Shown one piece after another: positions 34,441 through 48,449 of a DNA stretch of 64,000 bases. The notes below the pieces were generated by a model that did not search any database, had not been told where the DNA came from, and saw only the letters and a program-made list of their open reading frames with translations. Where the stretch lies: the NCBI RefSeq assembly GCF_022458985.1, contig NC_061771.1, forward strand, positions 18,220,001-18,284,000, written 5' to 3'. The translations under genes and the position numbers were made by a program. Position 1 is the stretch's first letter. Every line of letters starts with the position of its first letter. The stretch is from Mugil cephalus. Its lineage: Eukaryota > Chordata > Actinopteri > Mugiliformes > Mugilidae.

Positions 34441-36385
34441 ACGTGTGGCTGTGGCTTTAAAATAGAGAGCAAAGAGCATTTAATCCGGGGAATCCATGAA
34501 TGACATGAATAGACCAGGGTCACAAACAGGCTCTAAATCTTGTTTCACTTGGTCAGCAGCAAAATGAGTAAGTTCACCTTCAAGCAGAGCCTCGACACTA
34601 CAATCAATCACTCCGACACTCTATCACTGTCTGGGTAACAGTTCAGATCTGGGCCAAAAAGAACATTTCTGACTTTTTTTCTTTCTATTTCAGTAGAGTA
34701 TTGACCTGAATGGTGACGAGGTTTAGTTTAATTAGGTCGGAAGTTGTCCTACTGTCCTATAGCTACTCAGACACATGGAATATCACTTGCCACTTTCAAT
34801 AATCAGCTTCAATAGTTGCCACACATCTACCAGAAACATACTGCTAACTGGTGACGATACCATACTTGCAAATAATATAGAATATATAGTAAAAGTCACA
34901 ATGGTCCATAAAAGAATGTATGGTCTACATGTGCAGGTATCTGATCATAGAATATATTTTGTATTTATTCCAATACTTTTATTTTATCTTATTATTTATA
35001 TTTTGTGCAGTCCACCTTTTACTCATGTTATTTCTGCCCCTATATGCTCTTACAAACTGCAATTTCCACATTACAGGACAAAAAAAGGTTTTCTAGAAGT
35101 AATAGTAAGTAATTTAGCTCTGCTGTTTCTTTATCCCTAACTCATCATGGCAGTCATGTATCTGCGAATAGGTTTGCTCGGACCTTGACAAACACCAGAT
35201 AAATGGCACTAGATGCCATCTCTGAATGACTCTGATTTTGACTTTAATTACTTAGTTCATTTGATGATCAAGAAATATATACATTTGTTTATAAACATCC
35301 ATAACCAGACATATGCAGTCAAATTATATGCATGTTCAATCCTTGTCAGTATGTACTTTGTGTTGTCTCTTTCCGTGTTCAAACTGAACAAACTGACACA
35401 AATAGAGACATAGCAAACTTGGGATGAATGCCCGCACTGCCATGGGCAACAATACAGGTACACAAATTAAAAAAGAATATGGGTCTGCAGTGTACCCCCT
35501 CCCAGGTTACTCTGCTGCTTCTTCCCTACACTTAACATACAACAAATCTCAACTAGATTCCCCTCAGAAGTGCTTCCCAAGCATCTCTGACACTTTCTTT
35601 AAAGTAAAACCAAAAATAATAATAAAATCAAAAAAAAAAAAAAAATCCAAACAAAATCAACAGCCTACAATCCAAGAGGGGTTCAGAGATCATCAGAAAC
35701 GTTTAATCTAATCAGAACATCTGGTAACAGCTGTGAATTGGGTAGTGTGACCTTCATTTTCAATGTGTGTCACTTTACAAAATCACCTGAGCAGGGAAAG
35801 ACTAACACACACACACGCACACACAGAGGAACGTCTTGGGTCAGTAACCACAGTGATGAGACGACCTATCGACCACGTTTCTACCCTCATCCCGTTTCAG
35901 CGACTTGGACGACAGCCAGCCCCAGTCGGGATGAACTGCGAGAGCCGTGGGATGTTAGTCACACCGTTCTTGACACTGTGCAAAGTCTGACTCGGTTGCC
36001 AGCGGAGATGCTGACTGATGACAAGGTAGATGAGTGGGATTAAAAGTCTCAAGCTGCAGTTAACAAATGCCACAACTAGTCTAATAGTGTATGTCCTTGA
36101 ATAACAGTTCAGTCATGTGACACGTTTAATAAGGAGATGCCAGAGTTACTTCTAGACTATGTTCAGTTGGCAACAACATAAAAATACACAAAATGAATAA
36201 ATCATCAAAACAGTTGCTAATTTTTTTTTTAATCTTTACCACTGCTGGAACATGGCAGATTAAAAAAAAAAAACAACAACAAAAAACAAAACAAAACATA
36301 CATTTTCAGGAAGTAATCCAAAGTTAACTTGAATATTTTTAGAAACAAAAACACATCAGGAGACACATGTGAGTTTAACTGTTGC

Positions 36386-36391
36386 TTTATT
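36386..36391 (-). terminator. uchl1: uchl1 poly(A) signal
   Basis: TTTATT on the plus strand is AATAAA on the minus strand, about 900 bases past the uchl1 stop. The gap from here to the limch1 promoter (34441-36385) shows no gene; it has poly-A and poly-T runs near 35630-35645 and 36222-36232. Confidence 0.65.
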
Positions 36392-37286
36392 GAACTCCCA
36401 CAGCAGCATTACCAGTAAAACTACAGCAACACATAATTTGGAAAGTGCAGAACGATAAACAATTTGAACACCGCCTGGACGTACTAATCACCCTGCAATG
36501 CACAACAACAATTCAACAGACAGTAAATCTTTAACTGGATGGTCCCTTTTTTTTGGGTTCAGATTCTGTGTGGCGGACTGTTGATTGTTAACTAAAAAGT
36601 GTTCAAATAAAGTGCGTTACTTCTCGTTTCTTGGAACCTGACACAGAAGACGACTGTTATCCTCTGTCGTTTTAAATTCAAACATCTCAAACAAACAAAA
36701 CCTCGGCTTGTTAGAAAAAGCGTCATAACGGCACCCAAGAACGCCACTCAAAAGGTTACGAGCATAATCAGAACAATGGTTAAATTATTCCTACGGATAC
36801 ACTCGGGGACTTTTTCCGGAGAAGACTCAACTACTGAGCAACTAAAGGCATCGAGAGAAACAAGAAAACGTTTCCTCAAACAAGTTTCCACCTAGTGAGT
36901 CTTATTAAAGAGGCATTTAAGCGTCATCTTAAGAGTTTGACACAGATGCACAAAAATAAGTAGCAAAAAGACAAATACACATATGCACACATGCAGCGGT
37001 GTGATCGGTCAATTTTCACAGCTAAATTGTTGCACATAAAGCTTTCTGAACAAGCCTGTACCGGTTAGTGTTTACAGAACAAAAGGTTTTGATTGTGTAC
37101 ATGTGCGAATGCTAAAGAATGCTTTGTTCATGAGATGAGAGAGAGAGAAATGTGTGGAAACCGTGTGTGCTCTATAGTGCATAGTGTCTGCAGATGTGTG
37201 TGCTCACAGGCCTCTCTGGGCGCCTGCTGATTGTGTTTGCCATGTGAACGCTCCAAGACTTTTAACATCGCGGTCCTCCTGAGCGT

Positions 37287-40200
37287 CTAGCTTTGACACA
37301 GGGCCACCGCGGAGAAGCGCACCTCACCCTGCTCTCGCTCCATGAATCCACAACACACTTTGGCTGCGTCCTAGACACGAGCAAAAATAAAACACAATCG
37401 AGTTTAATCAAATGATTTGAAACATTTTTTTTAATATTTTTTAGAGGCCATCTTGAACATATTTTCATTCTCTTTCTCTCCCCAAAATATATATTCCACT
37501 TCCCAGAGATCCAAACAGAGTGACAGTATCAGTTGGCTGAATGCTAACGTTAGCTAATGTCTCTGAGCAAAAACAGGCATTTCTCCACAGACGTCCTGTT
37601 CTCTATACTGTGAATGTAAACGTTTTCATGTAATTTCATCCCTTGGTCACAGGCACAATCACCTGTAACATCACTTTGCAACAGATTAGATTTAAATCTT
37701 GGAGATTAAACAAATGACGTTCAACACTCTTCAACCAATAGTCAGATTCATCGTCTTCAAGATGATTTTCACTGAAAAATATTACCGTATTTTCCGGACT
37801 ATAGAGCGCACCTCAATATAAGCCGCAACCACAAAGTTTTTAAAAAAAAAAATGGAAATATACATATATAAGCCGCACCGGGCTATAAGCCGCTGATATC
37901 GACTGAACTGATTAGTTTAACTGAACATAACTGAACTGATCAGTTTCCGAACGGTGCCTGTAAGATAAAAGTAAAAGTGCTGATCAAACAAAACAGAAAA
38001 GTTATTGATTGGTTTATTCATCCTCCTCCTGCGCACTGAAACCACTGTATCATCTTCTTCAGTGTCGGAGTTGAACAGCCTCAGAAGAGCTTCGTCACAT
38101 ACCTTTTCTGTGTCTATGTCAGTGTTGCTCTCCGTGTCGCTGTCATCCCGGGGTAAAGCTGGCTGAAAATTATGCTTTTCGCATGCGGACAGTTTTTGTG
38201 AAGGATTTATCACAAAAAATAAAAAAATTAAAAATATCCACAGAAAAGCCGCATCTTTGCATAAGCTGCATGGTTCAAAGCGTGGGAAAAAAGTAGCGGC
38301 TTATAGTCCAGAAAATACGGTACTTACCAATACTAACACTATATAAGGTTCGATGTTAGGAGTATAGGACTATTGTAACACAGGCAATGACTAAGGTCAG
38401 CAGCAGCCAGCTACCACATACATTGTGTGCCTGTGTAAAAAGAAATAACTCTTCCTACCTGCAAGTGGCAGTAGTTTACACTGGTCAATCAAAATGTGAC
38501 AATGGAAGTTAGCTGGGAGACTAAGAAGAGCTACAGACCTTTGTACTGCTGCTGTCATGCTACAGCTTATTCTATATTCTTTAATCTATGATCATGTTGA
38601 TGAGAAAATATTTGTGCATTTGAACGTTCAGATGAGACCAAGTTATATTATGAGAAAAGTCTTCGGATTGCGATTTAAACTTTTTCATTTTGTTTAGGTT
38701 TGTCACATCTACTTTCCTTCATGTGTCATGGTTTGTTTGTTAGGTTGAAGCCTGTCAGCTTGTCACAGCCCTAAGGTCAGGTGGGATGTACCGAGTTTAA
38801 TATGAGATAGTATAAATTTTGAGAGATTGCTTGTAAACCAAGCTTAGGTTACAGTGTTTTTTTTTTCTAGAGATGAACTTGGGTCCTAATGAATTCACAA
38901 TATAAATTCTAAAAGTTGGTTTCAAGACTTATTGGATCAGCTGCTTCATTGTTCCCTGGTGATTATTTGTCAATGTACAAGGCTCTGAGTTGAGAACGCA
39001 CAACTCACATCGACTTATGCAGCACTGTAACTCAATGAACACTTCACTCATTTTACGCTTACGGATTAATTATTTATGCTGCCCAATATTTCAAAATGTG
39101 CATGGCGGGGCTTTGGGGGAAGGGTAAAACAAGTGTAAATTAAAACACCCAGCAGGAAACTTAATACCGAAGGGTTTAATTTGGCTAAATCTACCGACTA
39201 TATCGAGACACTCAAAACCAGCCACTCCCTATTCCAGTTCAATACCATGACTCATCACAGATGATGTGGCTCAAAGACTCCTCTAAATAAAACAACCACA
39301 GTTTTACATACCTTTACGAAGGAATCTTCTGTGGTAGCACCGTGCTTTACTGCTCCGTTCATTCTTCCATCTTAAGTACAAATACGATGGTTAGCAACAC
39401 ACAATGTGAAAAGACAGACGAGGAGGCATGTACACGAGGACACGCGCTTACCAAACTCATACAGTTGTCCCTTTACGTTGACAAAGGCAATAAAGTGAAA
39501 GTTGACTTTGTCAGCTTCGGGCTGTGAACGTTGAGACAAGGAATTAATGTTAAGAACAAACAAGTGTAACTTTTATGGGAATTATTCAGTATATATTTGT
39601 GCGATTTGCAGTTTTATTTAGGTGTTTGGAGATAAACTGCGACAGGATTAGACAATGACAACAGATGATCCACAGTAGGACAAAACATTTCCTCAAGTGG
39701 AGTAAGATGTGAGCTGTTAATAAATGCTGATACCGTGCTCAATCATCTTACCCGACACTGGCCCTGCACTGCAACCTCATTGTGGGCCTCATGAATTGCC
39801 TGGTGGAAAAAAAAAATGAAAATAACAATAAATAAATAAAACAAATAAATAAAGTATGTCAGGTTAAATATGGTAAAAAAAGATGTAGAGATGCAGAACT
39901 CAAACATAGCAGGGTAAAGAAAATATCAAGCACAAGACCTCTAATATCAGTTTCAGTGTCCAAGGCAAAGATTTCACAGTGTCTGGCGCCACCAAGTGGC
40001 CACAACAAATATTGTATTTATGCGACACCTACAAGCTTCTAGAAATTTGATTTGGCTTTGGATCAGTTTCCATTTTGCAGGTGTTTGATAACTCTAAACT
40101 ATCAAAATTGTCACCTAAGACCACTGATAAGAGTGTATGCTTTTTTTTTTTTACTTATTGTAAACAGCAAGTACTGACTGGAGCTCGAAGGTGTTAGAAA

Positions 40201-41981
40201 CAAATATCCCCAGTACAATAAAGTTCTTATTTTGACCTTATAGTAGAAAGGAACAGAAACACTATAAATGTAATCATTTCAGCTTTAAGGGTGTGTGACC
40301 ATCTTACCTTGTTCTTCTCAAGATGTTTGGCACGGTCATCAGGAGACATGTTTGCAGTCTCATCTAGAAACTTCTTCAAGGCAGAGTCACTATCTGCAAA
40401 CACCAGCATTAGGTCATTAATTCAGGCCATCTCAACTCACAACCTGCCCCTAAAAAATAACTGTATAATTCTGACTGACGACTTAAAGTAACAAGAATAG
40501 CCCACACGTACAGTATTTCTCTGTCCAAAATAATTCAATAGATGTATTAGACGAACTAATCTCTGGATCCATGAGAGTCATAAAATATGTGCAGCATTTT
40601 TCACGCCATCTGTGTATCAGTTCTTACATTACTTGTTTTTTTCAGGATACACTTAACATATTTCCAAAGAAAGGTATATTACGCATAGACAGTCACCGTT
40701 TTAATAGCAGTCGTTATACATTTTCTGAATTCTGCCAGCGCTCACTTCCGTTGCACTCACCGAAAGTCAATTTGCCGTTGTTGTTGGCCACAGCATGCAG
40801 CAGGGCGATGGTGCCACAGGAATTGACTGCCGTCTGCTTCAGGAAATAGACCTCGGAGCCTCCGACAATCTTGTCGGCCTGCTGAGCCCTGAAAGTCTCG
40901 TGCTGGCGTTGCACGCAGACAAACACACGCACAATGAGAGAGACCACGAGCAAACGATGTGCGGCCAACTCTTAAAATGTGACAACAGACTTTTGATAGA
41001 GGCTGAAGAGAAAATCACGAGGGAATAAAGATTATTAAATCAATTTTTCATTTGTAAAAGTAAATGAAAATTATACATAAAGCCTCCAGTTTAATGATGT
41101 GCAGAACTAATAAGTGGGCCACATATTGGTAAGAAAGAAAAGCTGATTCACTTCCTGCCACCATCCTAGCCTCTACCCATTCACATGACTCTACAGCTCT
41201 GTCTTTGTGCATCCATGCCCTCCCCTCCTGCATCTCACGGTCACCCCACCCTGCTCCCTTCCCTCCTTCTCTTCCAGGAAGTGGCCACTCCATTATTACC
41301 TGTTGCGTCAGGGGGAAGAGCAGCATCAAGGCACAGCATGGCTTCGGGACGTCGGACAGCTGCTCGCCCTCCAGACCCAGCACGTCAACGAAGCGCCAGC
41401 TTTCCCCCACACCGAGGTGGCTCATCATCTGCAACACACAGAGATGGAAGAGCTAAAATTAAACGATCTGGGTGGCCACCAAACAACAACAAAGGAAGAA
41501 AAAAAAAACACAACAAAAGATGCCCTCTGGGGATGTTCAGGGATGATGCTGCGTTGTGCTGGACCAGTCAGACCACACCCTTTAGCCCAGACACTGGGGG
41601 GGCAGCAGCTCTGGGAAGGATGCTGACGCTCATTAAAATAACATAAACGCGTCTCCTTTCAGTACTATTATGACCCACTTCCACTCACACAGCTTGCAAT
41701 ATCGCCATAACTCCTCTTCGCGAAGGCCTGCTTACGTGTGCGCCTTCAGCTGCGCCTTAACTAAATATAAAACTTACCGACAGTTGAACCACACGGTTAC
41801 CGACATGTCGCCATTACGAGGCGACACACGTTTGAAACCCACCTTATTCAGCATCTGAAAACGACACAAACAACAGAGATAATGCGTGAGTTAGCTGCGG
41901 GCCAAAGCAGTTCAAGTATGGGTGTATAAGTTGTTATTCGCCCCAAACCTCGGGGTTGATCTCCATCGGGGTCCACTCCAT
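37287..41981 (-). CDS. uchl1: Ubiquitin C-terminal hydrolase L1
   Basis: UCHL1 is a cysteine protease that cleaves small adducts from the C-terminus of ubiquitin and is abundant in neurons. Exons are 41949-41981, 41843-41854, 41300-41428, 40761-40902, 40308-40393, 39752-39799, 39452-39521, 39312-39370 and 37287-37370. They sum to 663 nt, 220 aa. The protein starts [15 protein letters not shown], as in human apart from a few residues. The catalytic set is present: Cys87 in QTAVNSCGT, His159 in VNFHFIAF and Asp174 in LYEFDGRM, with Gln81 as oxyanion residue. NSCGTI and the end FSAVALC point to L1 rather than L3. Exon 2 is only 12 bp (MLNK). The gene lies in tandem upstream of limch1, as in human. 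Intron 8 carries a TIR element. Confidence 0.97.
37785..38320. mobile_element. Non-autonomous TIR element flanked by TA, in uchl1 intron 8
   Basis: Both ends read CCGTATTTTC[C/T]GGACTATA inward, giving 19-bp terminal inverted repeats with one mismatch, and each is flanked by TA. Subterminal copies of 'TATAAGCCGC' follow. TA duplication and an acidic minus-strand fragment (residues like [13 protein letters not shown]) suggest a pogo/Tigger-type origin, but that is inference. Length is 536 bp and no intact transposase is present. Confidence 0.78.
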
Positions 41982-44900
41982 TTTCGCAGGTTTTTTGGCA
42001 GTGACTCGGCAGGTTCAACAGTGTCGGACCTCGGTGTCCACAAGTCTCAGAGTCCAGCAGCTTTCAGCTGGAGATAAGCGAGCGCACCCGGAATTTATAT
42101 CACCGATCATACCACTTACCCGCCAGACACGGGGGTGTGCTCAGATCAAACAAAAGTCGGTGCACGGATTTAACGGATTTTCTGATAAATATAAAGCACA
42201 GTCAAACTCTGTAATCCGACAGTTTATCGATCAGTCACGGACGGAGATCCTAGAAATAAATGTAAAACCTTGAACCCTTATAATGTGTCAGAAAAACACC
42301 TAAACCCCACTTATTCTCCCTGGCATTTCCTAAAGCGCGTGGCAATTTTATGTATTGTACTTTTTATTGTTTACTTTCATGTTATTGTTTTTGTGTGTGT
42401 GTGTGTGTTGTATTAAAATAGACGTTCTTGAGGATGTCATGGAGTCTTAAAGTACTTCTTACTTTAAAATGTACCTCTTACACAATTTAACTTGTAACAT
42501 GCGGGTCAAATTTGACTCTAACACAATATAAGGCTAAAAAATAAAGCAAGTGTTACAAAATATGGGATCATTCTAGGTTAAATCACGCTATTTAAGGAAG
42601 ACTTGGCATATCAATTGCACCCTTTCAACAGTGATTCTGATTTGTACTGAACTTGCACAACCTTATCACAAATTACAGTAATGTACATTGCACACAGAGG
42701 TGACTTGTTTCAGCAACAATGGTGAATGGTGTCATTTTTTTTCTTGTGTGTGCCTGGATGTTCTTTGGGAGATTGTTTTTAAACACCACACAGCTTTTTT
42801 TTTTGTTTATACTGTAGTGCAACCTACCATATGATGCAGCAAATGGAAATTATTTTTACAGGTCCCTAAATGAAGTTTGCGAGAAGCCACTGAAACAGAT
42901 TAGTGGTAACATCGATGTTGGTGTTCACGATCTGTGTTCTACATTCATCGTCAAGGAAACAAAGTTTTACTGTTATATTCTGGGAAATCCTTTGAAATGC
43001 ATCAGGACTTGTGTGTAATGTAATGATAGGTAGGTTATGTGTAATGATAGTTTTCATTTATTAGGTGATTTACACTTACCAGGCAGACAGTTAATTAGGT
43101 ACATTAGTGAAAAGGAATGCATCATAATTTAATATTCTTACACTAAAATGCTCTTCATTTGAAACAGTATCAGAAATGTGTTGATTTAAATGGTTGATCA
43201 TTGTGGTGCTCTTAAACTGGATTGAATTAAACACTTTGTGTCGTTTAGCGTAGCCCACTGTTGGGTTTTTAGGGGTTAATAAGGCCTTCAGCCTATGTAT
43301 AACTTTCCAAACGGTATAAAGATCCTGGGCTGAAGGACAGGAAAATATCCTCCTTCGACACCACTGACTACAATGGGGTTGTCAGAATAATAGAAAGATG
43401 TCCAACTACTACAAACCACTGCCTACAATATGAAAACGCAGTTAAATCGACAGCTCTCTCAGTTTTTTCAAACAAATGCTGAATACCATAACATTAATAA
43501 AATACAAGATTTAGTGCAGGGATCATAACCATAGAATTAAGTGAGTGTGCGTAAAGCTTTCTGTTCACTTGTACATATCTTCTGATATTTTGTTGTAAGT
43601 AAAACCTGCACTATACTTTTAACCTTTACTCCTTTTACTCAGGCCTCCCATGGGTTGCTTGTTAAACTGCAGACAGAAGAGCTTAAATTGACGATTATAT
43701 GTTGACATCACCCACAAGTGCTTCAGATGTCAGTTGCCAAATGGGAACTGTTCCGAGTTTTGATCTAGCTAACCAGAGTCTTTGTCTCTCCTGTTTTCAC
43801 AGTTTTTTTTTTTTTTTTTGCACCCCTTAGTTCACACTGAAGCATTTCTGTAAAAATACGTTGGTACACGTTGGTGTGGGTGAGAATAAGTAAATCACCA
43901 CTCGAATAAATCAGTGTAAGCCTGCCCTTGTGTTTTAAATGTAGTGTGCAGCTCTTTGTTCCCCCACTTGGTGGCACTGTAACCTGCAGCACAGCGAAGG
44001 TGATCTGAACATTCATGTTACACACATAGCCAGACTGGCTTTCAGAAAATAATGATGCATTTATTTCAAATGTATTTCTTAAACTTTATGTTTTGTTATG
44101 CTTTGGTATATATATATATATATATATTTACACTGAGCACTCAGCACACACGTGATATTCCTAGAAAAAAAATTATCCTGTCACCAATTCACCAATTTGA
44201 TCTGTTAGTAGTAAATTATGTTATAATTAAATTTGCAAGGAGTGTGTCATACTTCCTATTAGACAATAAGTCATAGGGCACTCCCGTGAAATACTGCTGT
44301 TTAACATCAGCTGTGTGTTTTTTTAATTCAGTCATGTTTTTTCCTGTTAAAAGACCTTTTTGACTCCAAAATGTATAAGCAATGCACTGTTTGGTCTTCG
44401 TAAATGTTTCATTGTGAAGACTTTTGACTTAATTTCTTATTTAAGCAGCATGTGCTCACACCTAAGCTTTTGTGCGATGACTGTAGTCGTCAGAGGACAA
44501 GAACAAACACCTGATGCTGGAGTTCACAGGCAACAGTTTGACACCTGTGTGCACCTGCAGCACAATGCGTCGAGATGAATGTTGTGTCTCCTTCACCAGC
44601 AGGTTGGGGATGGAGCACAGAAGTGTGTTTTTGTCTCTTGGTCTCACTCTGCATGCTGTCATCTTCTTATACCAAAGAAGCAGAGTGATAACCGAGCATG
44701 AACTGCCGACTCAAAACAGAAATTTGATGTGTTTTTGTTATCATTTGAGTTTAGCTTCTATCATCTCTTTATTCAAATTATGTACTGATAGACATGCACT
44801 TCATTTGATGCTAATTTAATGCTATAATTACAGCATTGTCCATCAGTGGGTAACGGCATTAAGTTGTCAGTGCAAAAACCCAAAAATGATCACCTCTATA

Positions 44901-47900
44901 TTGGATTTTAAAGACACTGACTGACAACTGACGATTCTGTAAAGTAAAAACAACTATTGGCAACGGTTGCCTAAATGCCAACAAACCAAACACATATAAG
45001 AACCTCTTGATGAAACTATTCATTGACAAACACGTGAGTGTGGCTTATTATTCCGACAGGATGCAGTGAATGTGTTTCAATGCCTTGAACAAATATTTGA
45101 AGTCGGCTCTACTGACAGATGTTATTTTACTTTGGAAGTTAAACTTTGTATAGTGTTGTGTAAACTGGTCATCACAAAACTAGACAACAATTTACTGAAC
45201 ATGACTCAACGTGGTTAAATAGCAGAGTTACAAGCTTTAGGTCACATTCTCCATTATCAATGTTCCTCCTGTTGCCTTTTCTGCCATCTAGTGTTACAAA
45301 AGAGTTATAACAATTATAGGACACAACATAGATGTGTGTGGAAATTTGAAACACTACAGGGTGGGATGATTTCACACTCATTTGATGGGAGAATGGGGTT
45401 TCAGTTTGCACATGAAACAATATTCGTTTCCATAAGACTGAAAAAGCTATGAAAAGGACTCAAACATCAGATGATTTTCACGTGAGTCCTGAAAGTAGAC
45501 AAAGAGATTGTTGGTGGGTTTTCTCACATGAACTATTTGCTTCCGGTTCTTCCACTTCACCTCTATTGGATTAACATCAAGACTTTGACTCTGCCGTTCC
45601 CAGAGTATTAATTTTGTTCTGTTGTGTCGTTTAAATTGTCTTTTGTGGAACGACTTGTGTTTTCGGGCTCTTTTTTATGCTGCATGGTAGAGTTTTTTTT
45701 TGGACATTTTCTTTTATAATCCGTTGGTATTATTCAGAATCCACTAGTAAATCAATGTTTCACAGACAGGAGGCAGGATACACTTTGTTTCATTTCCAGA
45801 CACTTAAACCAAATAATTGTGCTTTGGTCTCATCCATCCACAAAACGTTTCCCCACCAGTCTTCTGACTTGTCCATGTGATGTTTAAAAAACTGCAGATG
45901 AGCAGAAAAATCCTTTTTGGAGACCAGTGGCTTTGTCTTTGCCACCCTGCCACGCACACCATGGTTGTTCGATTTGTTGACTGCAAGCTCCTTAGTAATG
46001 GTTTTGTAACGTTTTCCATTCTGATGATCAACAGCAACTCCCTCTCTGAGGTCCTCAGAAAGTTCCACTGTCTGTGCCATCATACACATCCAGAAAGACA
46101 GAAAGATGCGTTGTGAAGGCCAGAAAACCGAATGCACCCTGAACGACACCTGAGTCTTATTATATTGATTGGAACAGATGGACTATTCTTCGCCCTAGAA
46201 ATTGACTTGTAATTCAGGTGCACTTACTTTCGCACCTCGCAGATATGTAATATTGACTAATTTTTTTGAATAAACTAACACAAAGGTAAAATATTTCTGT
46301 CTCTCTTTGGGTTCTCTTTGTTGAGAGTCAAGACTCATGTGGAAAGCCACTGATATTTTGAGTAATTTTCATGCGGAAATGTAGAAAAGAGAAGATTTAT
46401 TTCATTAAATTGCAGTTTTCAAACTCAAAAATGTGTTTTATTTTGAGATTTTCTTAAAAATAAATAAAAAAATAACAGTATCCACTGTCATAATTAGTCT
46501 ATATTTGGAAGTGATGGCAAAATACAGCAACCCCTATTTTTTTATTATAGTTGGCCACAGTGTCTCTGTCCTTATCTCTGTCTTTCTTTGCGTGTTTAGT
46601 CTGTTTGTTTAAATTCTTCTCTTGCTCTCGGCTCACTGGGTGACACATTGACGTGCCATGAAAATTCCCAAAATGCCAAAGAAGAATGAATTTCATTCAT
46701 GGTAAAAACAATGCAAATCGAATTCACATATTTCTGTGCGGACATTCTTCATCTAATTGATTTTGTCCCAGCGATAACAGCCGTGGGGTCAGTTTCTGTC
46801 AATACCTGGTGCCTCCCGGAGTCCAGTCACGGTTGAATTATTGGCCAACAGTCAAAAAAGATAATAATAACAAAATAAAATAAACTGATACAACTGATTA
46901 ATCATTGTCATGGAAAACGGAAGGACACTAACTTCAATGCCTGTGGTATCTTGTCAGACATTAACTTGAGTAAATCTTCAAATGTGGCTACTTTGTGTCC
47001 CCATGGCAACCAAAGTCCATAAAGGTGGAAGGGAACGACTCCAAATGTGACTCTGTTTACTTATGGAGGAGCGACATTAGCATGTCTGTAATTTGCTCGG
47101 GAGCAAACATCAGGCCTGTGTTTGGCAGTACTGTATGCTCTAACTTTACAAATATACCTACCTGCACTCTAGCGTCAGTTAAACAATATTATTGAGGTTC
47201 GACTTCAGATGCACTGCAGCACTAGCAGGATGTGAAATAAGTGTTTCAATCAAGATAAACAATTGTCATGTTTTATATTTCTTTATATTTCTTGGACAAT
47301 GCTTTGTTACCCTGATCATCCTTTCACTGAAGTTCAAAAACAAACTCATGACTGTCGTGTTTCTAAATTATCCATGCATATGCCACATTAATGTTTATAC
47401 CCCATTAAATGCTCCTCACAGCCTGCCACACGCTATAGCCGTATCTCTTTCACGGCATAGCAATATTTGCGTGATCAGAACGGTGGTCTGTGTGCAGCAC
47501 TGCATTTTTCCTGCAGCTGGTTAGTAACCAGCACCAAACAGTCGACAGAAAGAGTAGCGGTGAAGCCAGTGGTTGAGGATGTGGTGGAGCTGGAAGCAGA
47601 CCAAATATTGAAAGTGACAATTGTCAGAAGAAACACAACTGCAGGCTAAATGTTCGACCCACACACGCACAGTGGGCAACCACGCTGTTTTCCACAACTC
47701 TATTAATATGCTCATGTCAATATTGTGTTTTCAACTTGTTCCACCGACAAAATGTCTGTCAGTAAACCAGACAAAAAGACGACTTTTTTTTTTTTTTTTT
47801 TTTACACCTAGCGCCATGAAATACAATCAGTGTGAAATGAAGGTTAAAATAAAGCTGAATTTAAACGTCTCCTCTTGTGTTTGCCTCCTCACAAGGCTCC

Positions 47901-48029
47901 AAATCACCTCGAGGAAAACAGCATTTCCCACAGTGCCTCGTTCAGGAGGTGGGCGTCGCTTGAATCCGTGTGCACCGGGGTGTGGCCCTTCACGCGCGCC
48001 CCCACCGCACAGTCACGCGCACTCCAGAG
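41982..48029. other. Intergenic region between uchl1 and anxa5
   Basis: The two genes are divergent, so both promoters lie at the edges. The interior is AT-rich with a (TA)n tract near 44107-44128, poly-T runs near 43804-43819 and 47785-47803, a short inverted repeat at 43285-43336, and a Tc1-like transposon remnant. No gene was recognised. Confidence 0.6.
45790..46260 (-). pseudogene. Tc1-like transposase remnant
   Basis: A minus-strand frame of 119 codons reads DLREGVAVDHQNGKRYKTI, then jumps to HLQFFKHHMDKSEDWWGNVLWMDETKAQLFG. The second part is the Tc1 segment around a catalytic aspartate (usual form W.DETK.ELFG). The region between the DNA-binding start and this segment is deleted, and the downstream part is missing, so it is inactive. 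It is a different Tc1 family from the elements at 12849 and 58917. Confidence 0.82.
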
Positions 48030-48123
48030 AGTTTTTATTAGTGGGTTTCTGCTTTCGTCTTCTTTTCACTGCCGGGTCCCGCTGCCTGATCACCGAGCTT
48101 CGCCAGACAGCTGCAACTCACCG
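48030..48123 (+). other. anxa5: Probable non-coding first exon of anxa5
   Basis: A GC-rich stretch ends with a GTAAGT donor at 48124-48129, and the next acceptor leads to the ATG-bearing exon at 48400. Vertebrate ANXA5 has a non-coding first exon, which fits. The left limit is only approximate. Confidence 0.5.
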
Positions 48124-48449
48124 GTAAGTCCCGTCTTGAAGTGACTGACTTGTAGCGGACTTATAGGACATCCGCATCCGCCAGGTGAGAGGACAGAGGC
48201 TCCACCTAAGGACAAAAAAAAAAAAAAAAGGACATTTGGTTTAAGGACAACCGCTGTGGAGATTACTGATTAGTAGACAGAGTAGGAGTTGATTAAATCT
48301 GGAGCAGTTTAGTAACAGTTCTGTTTGTTTTGCAGAAACATGAAATTGTCTCCTAACTTGTCTTCTCTTGCGGAATAACGTTTCCTTGTTTCCTAACAGA
48401 CCTTCTTCTTCTTTCACTTTTGGAAAGAATATCTCCAACCTTCTTCAAA

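Noticed and set aside
37287..41981. Assignment to uchl3
   Set aside because: NSCGTI around the active cysteine, the MEINPEMLNK start and the FSAVALC end fit UCHL1.
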